DNA from: Methanobacterium sp.
Lineage (GTDB): Archaea > Methanobacteriota > Methanobacteria > Methanobacteriales > Methanobacteriaceae
Direction: 5' to 3'
DNA: 7,751 bases
NCBI GenBank assembly: GCA_015661405.1
Contig: JACWMK010000077.1
Span: 1 to 7,751 of the forward strand
In this document: positions 1 to 5,625 of the stretch, piece after piece
Position numbering within the stretch: position 1 is the stretch's first letter
Layout of the letters: each line of letters opens with the position of its first letter
Notes under the pieces: model-generated
What the model saw: the letters and a program-made list of their open reading frames with translations, nothing else
Told to the model about the DNA's origin: nothing
Databases searched by the model: none
Program-made: the position numbers and the translations under genes

Positions 1-697
1 CACCATTACGACAATTCTCAATAGCTTTTAATTTAATTGCAAGAAGATCACGATTCCTAATTTTAAGATAAGGCTCCTCCGTTACACCATCAAATTGAAG
101 ATAAACCGTATTTAAACCAGCCCCCTTCAATTCACCCGGGAATTCCGGATTAGAAGCTAATTTAAGACCATTAGTAGCTATCTGAACATGAGTAAAACCC
201 TCATCCGTGGCAAGCTTCACCAAATCCACTAAATCTTTACGCATCGTCGGCTCACCACCAGCATACTGAACAGCCGGCGTAGGAACCGGTTTATTATTCC
301 TTAAATTCCGAAGCATCTGCCTTATCTCTTCATAGGAAGGTTCATAAAGTTTTTTACTTACTGCTGCATTAGCAAAACAAACCGGACAACGAAGATTGCA
401 ACGATTAGTAACATCAATCAAGCCAAGAATAGTGTGACTTTCATGTTCACTGCACAATCCACAATTCGATGGACAATCACCCGTAACAGAAGTACGAGGA
501 TTATCCACACCCTTACCAGTATAATCATAATCAGAAGCAATATAATACTTCTCACTACTACTCCAATAAGTATTCTCAAACTTCCCATGCACTTTACATT
601 CCTTTCTTATCATAATCTTATCTTGGTCTTCATAAACTTCAGCATCGACAATATCAAGACACTCCGGACATAGACTTTTGGTCTTCTTTAAAATCAT
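1..697 (-). CDS. Tetraether lipid synthase-like radical SAM protein (N-terminal part, runs off the window)
   Basis: The visible 232 residues start at ATG 697-695, with a GGTGA SD site about five bases upstream. The radical-SAM signature CNLRCPVC supplies C100, C104 and C107 for the SAM-binding [4Fe-4S] cluster, and GGEP lies at 147-150. Before it come a CPEC pair (C10, C13), C34 in CKVHG, and CPSNCGLC (C75, C79, C82), followed by LGLIDVTNRC. This multi-cysteine N-terminus with IDVTNRCNLRCPVCFAN is what I recall of the MJ0619/Tes family, which joins two archaeol phospholipid chains by carbon-carbon bonds to make membrane-spanning tetraethers and carries several Fe-S centres. Related archaeal paralogues cannot be separated by eye, so no symbol is given. 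The C-terminal part lies beyond position 1. No partner gene is visible downstream; upstream there is a long spacer. Confidence 0.85.
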   Translation of the reverse strand, partial: MILKKTKSLCPECLDIVDAEVYEDQDKIMIRKECKVHGKFENTYWSSSEKYYIASDYDYTGKGVDNPRTSVTGDCPSNCGLCSEHESHTILGLIDVTNRCNLRCPVCFANAAVSKKLYEPSYEEIRQMLRNLRNNKPVPTPAVQYAGGEPTMRKDLVDLVKLATDEGFTHVQIATNGLKLASNPEFPGELKGAGLNTVYLQFDGVTEEPYLKIRNRDLLAIKLKAIENCRNG

Positions 698-742
698 GAA
701 AATCACCATTTATTAAATGAATATATCTTTTACTTTAAAAAA

Positions 743-771
743 GGAATTAATTAATTTTTCTAATTAATTCC
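743..771 (-). promoter_or_regulatory. 11-bp perfect inverted repeat followed by T6, upstream of the radical-SAM gene
   Basis: GGAATTAATTA (743-753) and TAATTAATTCC (761-771) are perfect complements around a 7-base loop. Read on the minus strand, the hairpin is followed directly by six T (742-737), so it has the form of an intrinsic terminator or attenuator. It sits 46-74 bases upstream of the radical-SAM start, where an operator would also be expected. The sequence does not decide between these. Confidence 0.4.
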
Positions 772-1003
772 ATGTATTAATTCTCAAAACCTGTTTTCAC
801 ATTTTTTGAACTCATTATTTTAAATCTTGATCATAACTATTAAAAATTTAGGATAATTGATGTTATAAAATTGATAAAAATTTCATTCTCATATTATAAT
901 AGCCTCGGCTCCCACCTCTATCCTGTTTATATGATTTATAATTTCTTAAACATATTCTTAATTGCTAGCCATGTTCTGATCTAGTAATTTTCATCTTTAA
1001 ATA

Positions 1004-1135
1004 TTATGGTAAAGAATTTTTAATCTTTTGGATTAATTCATCTATACTATCTTTAAATTTAATGAACTCCAGCATAAAAAAAATATTCCCCAATTTTTTT
1101 TTTATTACGAGTTTTAAACAGGTGCCATCAAAAAA
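1004..1135 (-). pseudogene. Possible small ORF or decayed coding fragment
   Basis: On the minus strand a 43-codon frame is open between stops at 1138-1136 and 1006-1004. It has an internal ATG at 1075-1073 giving a 23-residue peptide that begins MLEFIKFKDSIDEL and ends KNSLP. The amino acid mix looks like a real amphipathic helix rather than the Lys/Asn/Ile noise of this spacer, but there is no clear SD site and no family is recognised. It could be the end of a lost gene or chance. Confidence 0.2.
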
Positions 1136-1157
1136 TTACCTATATTTTTTTAAAAAA

Positions 1158-1176
1158 ATAAATAAAATAGTTATAG
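1158..1176. repeat. 19-bp direct repeat, copy 1
   Basis: ATAAATAAAATAGTTATAG is found here and, identically, at 1994-2012. The two copies bracket the carboxymuconolactone decarboxylase-family gene. No terminal inverted repeats or integrase accompany them. Confidence 0.55.
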
Positions 1177-1303
1177 CCAAGAAATGTTGTTATTTAGTTA
1201 ATAATGACTTGTTTAGAATTGTGGCTTAAATTTTACAAATCAAATTACTTAAGATGAATATTTTCTTCCCATTATTTATCATATAAATCATACTTAAATA
1301 TAA

Positions 1304-1326
1304 GATTTAAATTAAACATTTAAATC
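1304..1326. repeat. 9-bp perfect inverted repeat
   Basis: GATTTAAAT (1304-1312) and ATTTAAATC (1318-1326) pair around a five-base loop. The repeat is in the spacer downstream of the decarboxylase-family gene and its composition is very A+T-rich, so it may be incidental. Confidence 0.35.
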
Positions 1327-1524
1327 ATATAATTCATATTATCAGATATATCACACAATTCATATTTAAACTTTACGAAGTCTAATAAATTATAAAAAAA
1401 TTTTAGTATATAAAATCATTTATACATACCATCAGCCATAATTAAGAGCATTTAAGAAATTTTAATTTAGAAGAATAAATATAATCACTCAAATGAATAA
1501 ACTAATCCCTGATTTAGGTTATTC

Positions 1525-1533
1525 AAAAAAAAA
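1525..1533 (-). terminator. Oligo-T terminator of the decarboxylase-family gene
   Basis: Nine A on the plus strand read as T9 on the minus strand, 46-54 bases past the stop at 1579. Oligo-T tracts are the usual archaeal termination signal. No convincing hairpin precedes it. Confidence 0.45.
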
Positions 1534-1578
1534 TTAAATAGAATTTAAAATAAAATATAAGTGAATGAAAATTTATAA

Positions 1579-1905
1579 TTACTTCTCTAGTTTTTGCATT
1601 TTACCTTCAAAACCATTAATTGCAGCTGGAAGACATTCCATCACTGAAGCCAAACCGGAATGATGGAGATTTAAAACCACAGCATCTACAATTTCTTCAC
1701 GAGTTGCACCTTCATTTTTAGCCATCATCGCATGCATCTGCACACCCGTTGGGTTACGATTTGCAGTTTGAATCGCTATATTAATCAACTGCTTAGTCTT
1801 ACCATCCAAACCCTTTAACGCCTTCTGAGCCCCTATAAGATCATTAAAACGAGCAGCAACCTCAGGACATTCCCTCTCAAACAATTCAAACGGATTCTGA
1901 TTCAT
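1579..1905 (-). CDS. Carboxymuconolactone decarboxylase (AhpD-like) family protein lacking the CxxC pair
   Basis: 108 residues, the usual size for a single-domain member of this helical family. The family core is seen at about residues 34-78: DGKTKQLINIAIQTA, then H58, then NEGATREEIVDAVV. Redox-active members carry CxxC just before the conserved His; here the stretch is NRNPTGVQMH (residues 49-58), so both cysteines are missing. The only cysteines are C13 and C91. An AhpD-type disulfide reductase activity is therefore unlikely, and the substrate is unknown. The start is supported by a strong GGGGAGGGATT SD site at 1923-1913, about seven bases before the ATG. It appears to be transcribed alone, divergent from the inhibitor gene at 2183, with an oligo-T tract downstream. 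Family assignment is confident; function is not. Confidence 0.85.
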   Translation of the reverse strand: MNQNPFELFERECPEVAARFNDLIGAQKALKGLDGKTKQLINIAIQTANRNPTGVQMHAMMAKNEGATREEIVDAVVLNLHHSGLASVMECLPAAINGFEGKMQKLEK

Positions 1906-1983
1906 AAAATTTAATCCCTCCCCAAAAAATTTTTATTTTTTTATAATTTCCTATTTTTTACATTTTAATATAATATAAGATAA

Positions 1984-2004
1984 ATTTTATTCTATAAATA
2001 AAAT
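1984..2004. repeat. 8-bp perfect inverted repeat in the divergent intergenic region
   Basis: ATTTTATT (1984-1991) and AATAAAAT (1997-2004) are separated by CTATA. The repeat lies between the divergent starts at 1905 and 2183, about 80 bases upstream of the decarboxylase-family start, where a regulator could bind. Its right arm overlaps the second copy of the 19-bp direct repeat. It is A+T-only apart from the loop, so chance is possible. Confidence 0.3.
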
Positions 2005-2012
2005 AGTTATAG
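1994..2012. repeat. 19-bp direct repeat, copy 2
   Basis: This copy is identical to 1158-1176 and lies upstream of the decarboxylase-family gene, so one copy sits on each side of it (about 836 bp period). Confidence 0.55.
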
Positions 2013-2143
2013 ATCCTCCTAAAAATTTCTTCCAAAATAAAAACATAAACAAATTATATTTTTTTTGTGAAATAATAACATAAAATCTATTTCAATTAAT
2101 TTGAAGAATAACTCACTCCATAATAGATAATATTTAATACTAA

Positions 2144-2156
2144 TTTACATATAAAG
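2144..2156 (+). promoter_or_regulatory. TATA-like box for the inhibitor gene
   Basis: TTTACATATAAAG is centred about 33 bases before the ATG at 2183. With the normal archaeal TATA-to-start distance of about 25 bases, transcription would begin close to 2175. No SD site precedes the ATG, so the mRNA is probably leaderless or nearly so. Confidence 0.4.
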
Positions 2157-2182
2157 AAATTTTAAAAAATATAATTGAAATT

Positions 2183-2749
2183 ATGAGATTTAATTATTTA
2201 ATGGTTTATGGTTTAATAATAATTTGTATTATGGGTTTATCAGTTACTTGTGATGCAGCAACAACCAGTAACGTGACAAATGTTAATGTAGGTCAAGAAT
2301 TCAGTATAGTATTAGCATGTAATCCGTCCACTGGTTATGAATGGAATGCCAGTTATAATACTCAATATTTAGAGTTAATTAATCAAAATTACCAGCCTAA
2401 TTATCCTATTTTAACAGGTTCAGGTGGTAATGAAAACTTCACCTTTAAAGCTCTTAAAGCTGGAAATTCTACTATCACCTTCAATTATCAACAATCATGG
2501 GAATCAACTCCAATCCAAACTGTAACCTATGATATTCAAACCGCTTTAAATCCTGAAAACAATACTAACACAACAACACAAGGAAATAATATCACCACTC
2601 CTGACAACTCAACTAACAGCACTATAACAGGTAACAATATTAAAAATACAGAGACAGTACCAATGCAAGATACCGGAGTACCATTAACCGGTTTAGCATT
2701 AGGTATAATAAGTGTAGTTGGTGGATTACTCGGTATAAGGAAAAACTAA
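2183..2749 (+). CDS. Secreted, C-terminally anchored chagasin-like cysteine peptidase inhibitor
   Basis: 188 residues. A signal peptide covers about residues 1-25 (hydrophobic core LMVYGLIIICIMGL). The inhibitor domain spans about 30-120 and shows the three chagasin binding-loop motifs in order: NPSTGY at 47-52 (family NPTTGF/Y), GSGG at 79-82 (GxGG), and QSW at 104-106 where RPW is usual. In known chagasins (MEROPS I42) these loops plug the active-site cleft of papain-type clan CA peptidases. An Asn/Thr-rich, probably glycosylated stalk follows (about 123-160), then MQDTGVP, a hydrophobic segment (about 167-184) and the basic tail RKN, which together look like a surface-sorting or anchoring signal. 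The protein should sit on the outer surface. It may restrain the wall peptidase encoded at 3375-4574, or foreign lysins. The start has no SD site and is set by the signal peptide. Identification is firm; the target is inferred. Confidence 0.85.
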   Translation: MRFNYLMVYGLIIICIMGLSVTCDAATTSNVTNVNVGQEFSIVLACNPSTGYEWNASYNTQYLELINQNYQPNYPILTGSGGNENFTFKALKAGNSTITFNYQQSWESTPIQTVTYDIQTALNPENNTNTTTQGNNITTPDNSTNSTITGNNIKNTETVPMQDTGVPLTGLALGIISVVGGLLGIRKN

Positions 2750-2780
2750 GCCTCATAAAAAAAATGGAAAGATTTAAACT

Positions 2781-2801
2781 ATTTTTTATCTTATTTTTTT
2801 T
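2781..2801 (+). terminator. Double oligo-T terminator after the inhibitor gene
   Basis: T6 (2782-2787) and T9 (2793-2801) begin about 30 bases after the stop codon. A further eleven-base T tract lies at 2843-2853. This is the typical archaeal pattern of repeated T tracts. Confidence 0.5.
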
Positions 2802-2893
2802 AAAGTTACTTAACTTGATTTTAAATAAATGATTTATTAAAATTTTTTTTTTTATAATTAAAAAGAATTAATCATTATTTAAAAAAAAGATTA

Positions 2894-2906
2894 TTTATAT
2901 TTAAAA
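2894..2906 (+). promoter_or_regulatory. TATA-like box for the 78-residue gene
   Basis: TTTATATTTAAAA is placed so that transcription would start near 2925, giving a leader of about 35 bases that contains the SD site AGAGGA (2945-2950). It implies that this gene is transcribed separately from the inhibitor gene. Confidence 0.4.
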
Positions 2907-2959
2907 ATTTAACTAAATAATAAAATTTTTAGAATAATAGAATAAGAGGAATATAAAAA

Positions 2960-3196
2960 ATGGAAGTTGGAAAAGTAAATGTGTTACATGTAACCACGGA
3001 TCCTAAAAAATTCAAGAATACATTAACCACAATTACCTATGCTTATTTAACTACAGCCACAGAAACTGAATTTAAAGATTTATTAGATGATTATTTATCA
3101 GATAATGAATTTGAACGCAGGCAATTCATGTCTCATGTAACTCAAAAAGGATACTACTGTATTGTTCTTGATAATGAAGCCGTAACTCGTATATAA
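2960..3196 (+). CDS. Small protein of unknown function (78 residues)
   Basis: I do not recognise this family. The gene is credible: AGAGGA SD nine bases before the ATG, a TATA-like box upstream, a T9 tract 46 bases after the stop, and balanced codon use with G and C in third positions unlike the surrounding spacer. The protein is soluble, with no signal peptide or membrane segment. It begins with a probable beta strand (KVNVLHV), followed by a helix from DPKKFKNTL onward, an acidic helical stretch (FKDLLDDYLSD, about 38-48), and a C-terminal strand-like GYYCIVLDNEAV with a single Cys at about 67. It lies between the surface inhibitor gene and the wall peptidase gene but has its own promoter, so its position alone does not assign it to their pathway. 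Confidence 0.7.
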   Translation: MEVGKVNVLHVTTDPKKFKNTLTTITYAYLTTATETEFKDLLDDYLSDNEFERRQFMSHVTQKGYYCIVLDNEAVTRI

Positions 3197-3241
3197 AAAT
3201 AAACCAGAAAGCTGATAAAATTTGTTAAACTTCTTAAATAG

Positions 3242-3250
3242 TTTTTTTTT
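3242..3250 (+). terminator. Oligo-T terminator after the 78-residue gene
   Basis: T9 begins 46 bases after the stop codon at 3194-3196, in the region where this gene converges on the peptidase gene. Confidence 0.45.
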
Positions 3251-3307
3251 ATATTTTCGAGAATTCATTTTATATTTTAAAAAAAAACTAACTCTAATAA
3301 ATTATTT

Positions 3308-3351
3308 AAAAAAAAATGGGTAGGAGTATTAAAATAAATATTTCAATACTC
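3308..3351 (-). terminator. Hairpin plus T9 terminator of the cysteine peptidase gene
   Basis: Read on the minus strand, GAGTATT (3351-3345) pairs with AATACTC (3330-3324). The pairing continues inward through a G-T wobble to a stem of about 12 bp with a four-base loop, and seven bases later there are nine T (3316-3308). It begins 24 bases after the stop at 3375. The shape is that of a bacterial-style intrinsic terminator; the T tract alone would suffice in archaea. Confidence 0.6.
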
Positions 3352-3374
3352 AATGGAAATTATTTAAATTTATT

Positions 3375-4574
3375 TTAATATCCTGTACTACCTATTTCAG
3401 CTGGTGCATGACCAGGGTCTATAAGTACTTTTGGCGTGTAGCCACCACCATTACCATGGTGTTGGGAGCCATATCCTGCGTAATTCCAATCTACCCATCC
3501 ATTACCAATATCTATTTGTACCCATGCATGTTGGTACCAAACTGAACTGGCAGGTGCATTGGAATAACCCATAATTCTAACTTGTATTCCTGCAGCGGAT
3601 AACTGGTCATATAACCATGATGAATCCGCCCAGCAATCACCGTATCCATAATGTGTTATTACACCTGCATCATCTAAACCATTATATGTAACGCCCTGAA
3701 CATCAGCGAATTTAGCCTCTTCCTCTCCAATTTTATTCAAAATTGCAGTAACCGATGAACTAATCGTAGTAATGGTAGTACTACTTCCTTCACCAGTTGT
3801 TTTACTAGAGTTTAAACTACTCCACGATACTACAGAAACATAATTTGGAAGTCTATGATCAGTTCCCTGAAAATTGAGTACTTTACTGAAACTATAAATT
3901 AAGTTCTGCATACTGATTTTACCGAGAGAAGTTGTTTCATAGTTAGGTAATTTACCATTAGCATTTACGTAGCTTAAAATATCCTTAGCTAAAGTTATAT
4001 ACTCTGCTTTATAAATATTTCCACTTACAATGCTTTCAGATGAATTAGGAAGACTACCCACATTTCTCAATGTTACTGATACATCCACTCCTAAATTATC
4101 ATTTACTATGCTTTGAGACATTAACTCCAAAAAATCTGACATTGTAATTTGCTGATCATCTATTGTAACATAATTAGGTAACCGATGATTAGTAACTACA
4201 AAACTCTGCACTCGTGCTGCTGCATTATCAATCTCTGAACTAGTAAATGTAGTTAGAGCACTGCCTGCAGCCAAGTTTGAATTAGATTTCACTTGCGAAG
4301 TAGAAGAATTTACCTTAGCTACACTTGATGTATTTACCTTAGTTACATTTGATGAAGTATTCTTCACTGTTGACTGAATAATTGCTTGTGTTGATTTATT
4401 TACGTTTGTTACTGTTTTAACTGTTCCAGTTACATTCTGAATGGTTGCGTTTGCATTACTAACGTTATTATATGTATTGTTTGTAACGTTCGTAGCTGCA
4501 AATGCAGTGCTTGCGCTAAAAGGTAATGTTAAGCAACATAGCGTTAACACTACCATAAACAAGTTTCTCTTAAT
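3375..4574 (-). CDS. Secreted transglutaminase-like cysteine peptidase with pseudomurein-binding repeats (pseudomurein endoisopeptidase-like)
   Basis: 399 residues if translation starts at the ATT at 4574-4572. This start gives a classic signal peptide, MKRNLFMVVLTLCCLTLP, with cleavage after AFA (residue 26), and puts GGAGG (4586-4582) at the ideal seven-base spacing. The next candidates, TTG 4562 and ATG 4556, lack the basic n-region and are 19-25 bases from the SD. A Ser/Thr/Asn-rich stalk (27-112) precedes two pseudomurein-binding repeats (about 114-155 with HRLPNYVTI, 189-234 with GKLPNYETT) and a partial third (HRLPNYVSV, about 240-248). The C-terminal domain has a Cys-His-Asp triad: C314 in GDCWADSS, H349 in YQHAW, D362 in WVDWN. 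This is the architecture of the phage lysins PeiW and PeiP, which cut the peptide cross-links of pseudomurein. Here it is probably a chromosomal autolysin or wall-remodelling enzyme. A remnant of prophage origin is possible, but no phage genes surround it. Confidence 0.85.
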   Translation of the reverse strand: MKRNLFMVVLTLCCLTLPFSASTAFAATNVTNNTYNNVSNANATIQNVTGTVKTVTNVNKSTQAIIQSTVKNTSSNVTKVNTSSVAKVNSSTSQVKSNSNLAAGSALTTFTSSEIDNAAARVQSFVVTNHRLPNYVTIDDQQITMSDFLELMSQSIVNDNLGVDVSVTLRNVGSLPNSSESIVSGNIYKAEYITLAKDILSYVNANGKLPNYETTSLGKISMQNLIYSFSKVLNFQGTDHRLPNYVSVVSWSSLNSSKTTGEGSSTTITTISSSVTAILNKIGEEEAKFADVQGVTYNGLDDAGVITHYGYGDCWADSSWLYDQLSAAGIQVRIMGYSNAPASSVWYQHAWVQIDIGNGWVDWNYAGYGSQHHGNGGGYTPKVLIDPGHAPAEIGSTGY

Positions 4575-4577
4575 TTT

Positions 4578-4586
4578 ACCGCCTCC
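4578..4586 (-). promoter_or_regulatory. SD site that selects the ATT start
   Basis: The minus strand reads GGAGGCGGTAAA and then ATT AAG AGA AAC. GGAGG ends seven bases before ATT, normal spacing for an archaeal start, while the in-frame TTG and ATG further on are too distant. Confidence 0.6.
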
Positions 4587-4596
4587 GATAGTTCCA

Positions 4597-4627
4597 AAGT
4601 ATTCAAATAAAAGGTTTTCGAATACTT
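4597..4627 (-). promoter_or_regulatory. 8-bp inverted repeat in the leader of the peptidase gene
   Basis: AAGTATTC (4597-4604) and GAATACTT (4620-4627) are perfect complements 23 bases apart centre to centre. The repeat lies between the TATA box and the SD site, ending ten bases before GGAGG. It could be a leader hairpin affecting translation or a dimeric operator spanning about two helical turns. Confidence 0.45.
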
Positions 4628-4653
4628 CAGAACATAAAGCATTATCAATTAAT

Positions 4654-4666
4654 CCTTATATTTAAA
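4654..4666 (-). promoter_or_regulatory. TATA box of the cysteine peptidase gene
   Basis: TTTAAATATAAGG on the minus strand is a good archaeal TATA element. Transcription would begin near 4635, giving a leader of about 60 bases that contains the inverted repeat and SD site. Confidence 0.5.
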
Positions 4667-4736
4667 CCTTTTGAAAATTTCATAGTAAAAAAACGGATTA
4701 AAAAGCTATATTTCAAATTTAAGGCCATATAACGTT

Positions 4737-4775
4737 CTGATTTATCGTTTAGTAGGATAATTCATTATCCATCAG
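4737..4775. repeat. Nested inverted repeat
   Basis: CTGAT (4737-4741) pairs with ATCAG (4771-4775). Inside, GGATAA (4755-4760) pairs with TTATCC (4765-4770) around TTCA. A 13-base bulge lies on the 5' side. It sits about 70 bases upstream of the peptidase TATA box. It could be a protein-binding site or a small RNA hairpin; the evidence is structural only. Confidence 0.3.
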
Positions 4776-5067
4776 TATTTTAACTATTCAAGTTATTTCA
4801 AACCTTCTTTCCTAAAACATACTAATTCAAACAATTTAACACCAGATGATGATCCAAGTACTGATAAAAATAATTGTATAATAAGTATGATAATAGAAAA
4901 AAGATATTAAATGATGATTAAATACCATTTAAGAACTTAATTTAAACAATGAAATGAATTAGAAGACTTATAATCGTTAAAATTAATAAATAATATTTTC
5001 AAGAAATAACAAAAATAACGATATATCTATAAAAATAGGATTTATTTTAGTGAAAAAATTATAAATT

Positions 5068-5196
5068 TTAAAAAAATATTTTTTTTTCCATACTCATAAA
5101 TTTATTTGAACCCTTTATACTCATGGCATCTTTAACTTTTTCGATGTAATTATTTACTGATTCTTTTGATTCATTATTTGATAAACACCATAATAA
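5068..5196 (-). pseudogene. Possible C-terminal remnant of a lost gene
   Basis: A 42-codon minus-strand frame ends at TAA 5070-5068 and is closed upstream by a TAA at 5199-5197, without an ATG near its beginning. The peptide includes SVNNYIEKVKDAM and SNKFMSM, a composition typical of real helical protein rather than translated A+T noise, then runs into A9/T7 homopolymers. No family is recognised and no SD site is present, so a decayed fragment is the best guess and chance remains possible. Confidence 0.25.
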
Positions 5197-5625
5197 TTAC
5201 ATAGTTCCAAGACATAAACTCATTAAAATTAGTTAATCAACCCCTAATTTATTTATATATTTCCTAAATTTTTTACAAATATTAAAATATATTAAACATA
5301 AATTATATTTCCTAAAAAAAAATTATAGAAATTCCCACAATTCCTGACATTAATACTTTTAATTAATTATAAACAAATAAATTAGATTTGCTAAGGTGCA
5401 GATAAGAGACATAAAACAGATCCAAAAAAGAAATATTAAACCTTATTTAAGTTTAAAAAAGATTCAAAAGCCATTATTCATAAAAATTTTTTTATAAAAT
5501 TTTTCATTCCGAAATAATAACTTTCACATACAAATAAATTCCCCATAATATATTATTTACTCTAGAAACCTTTTTTTTAATTAAATCAAAGACATATTTA
5601 ACACCTTTTTATATATTATTTATAA

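Larger units (their letters stand above)
698..1578. other. Long A+T-rich spacer
   Basis: No intact gene is recognised in these roughly 880 bases. They hold the inverted repeat at 743-771, a short G+C-rich patch at 901-925, a weak minus-strand reading frame at 1004-1135, a 9-bp inverted repeat at 1304-1326, two copies of AATTCATATT at 1331 and 1357, and a T tract (minus strand) at 1525-1533 that probably ends the carboxymuconolactone decarboxylase-family transcript. Confidence 0.6.
4675..5625. other. Long A+T-rich spacer with a possible gene remnant
   Basis: About 950 bases without an intact gene. Visible items are a nested hairpin at 4737-4775, a coding-like minus-strand frame at 5068-5196, and numerous A/T homopolymers. 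No tRNA, rRNA, CRISPR array or insertion-sequence ends were seen. Confidence 0.6.

Noticed and set aside
434..673. Plus-strand 79-residue ORF
   Set aside because: It is opposite the radical-SAM gene, which shows unmistakable family motifs; the plus-strand translation is Thr/Ile/Ser-rich noise.
1279..1366. Repeated ATCATAT / AATTCATATT words that could suggest a repeat array
   Set aside because: Only two or three short copies in low-complexity A+T sequence, with no regular spacers; not a CRISPR array.
3375..4574. Prophage with the peptidase as its lysin
   Set aside because: The peptidase has a signal peptide and a chromosomal-type stalk, and no integrase, terminase, capsid or att sites are visible in the window.
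4441..4665. Plus-strand 74-residue ORF
   Set aside because: It lies antisense to the signal peptide, stalk and leader of the peptidase gene and has no SD site; it is a shadow.
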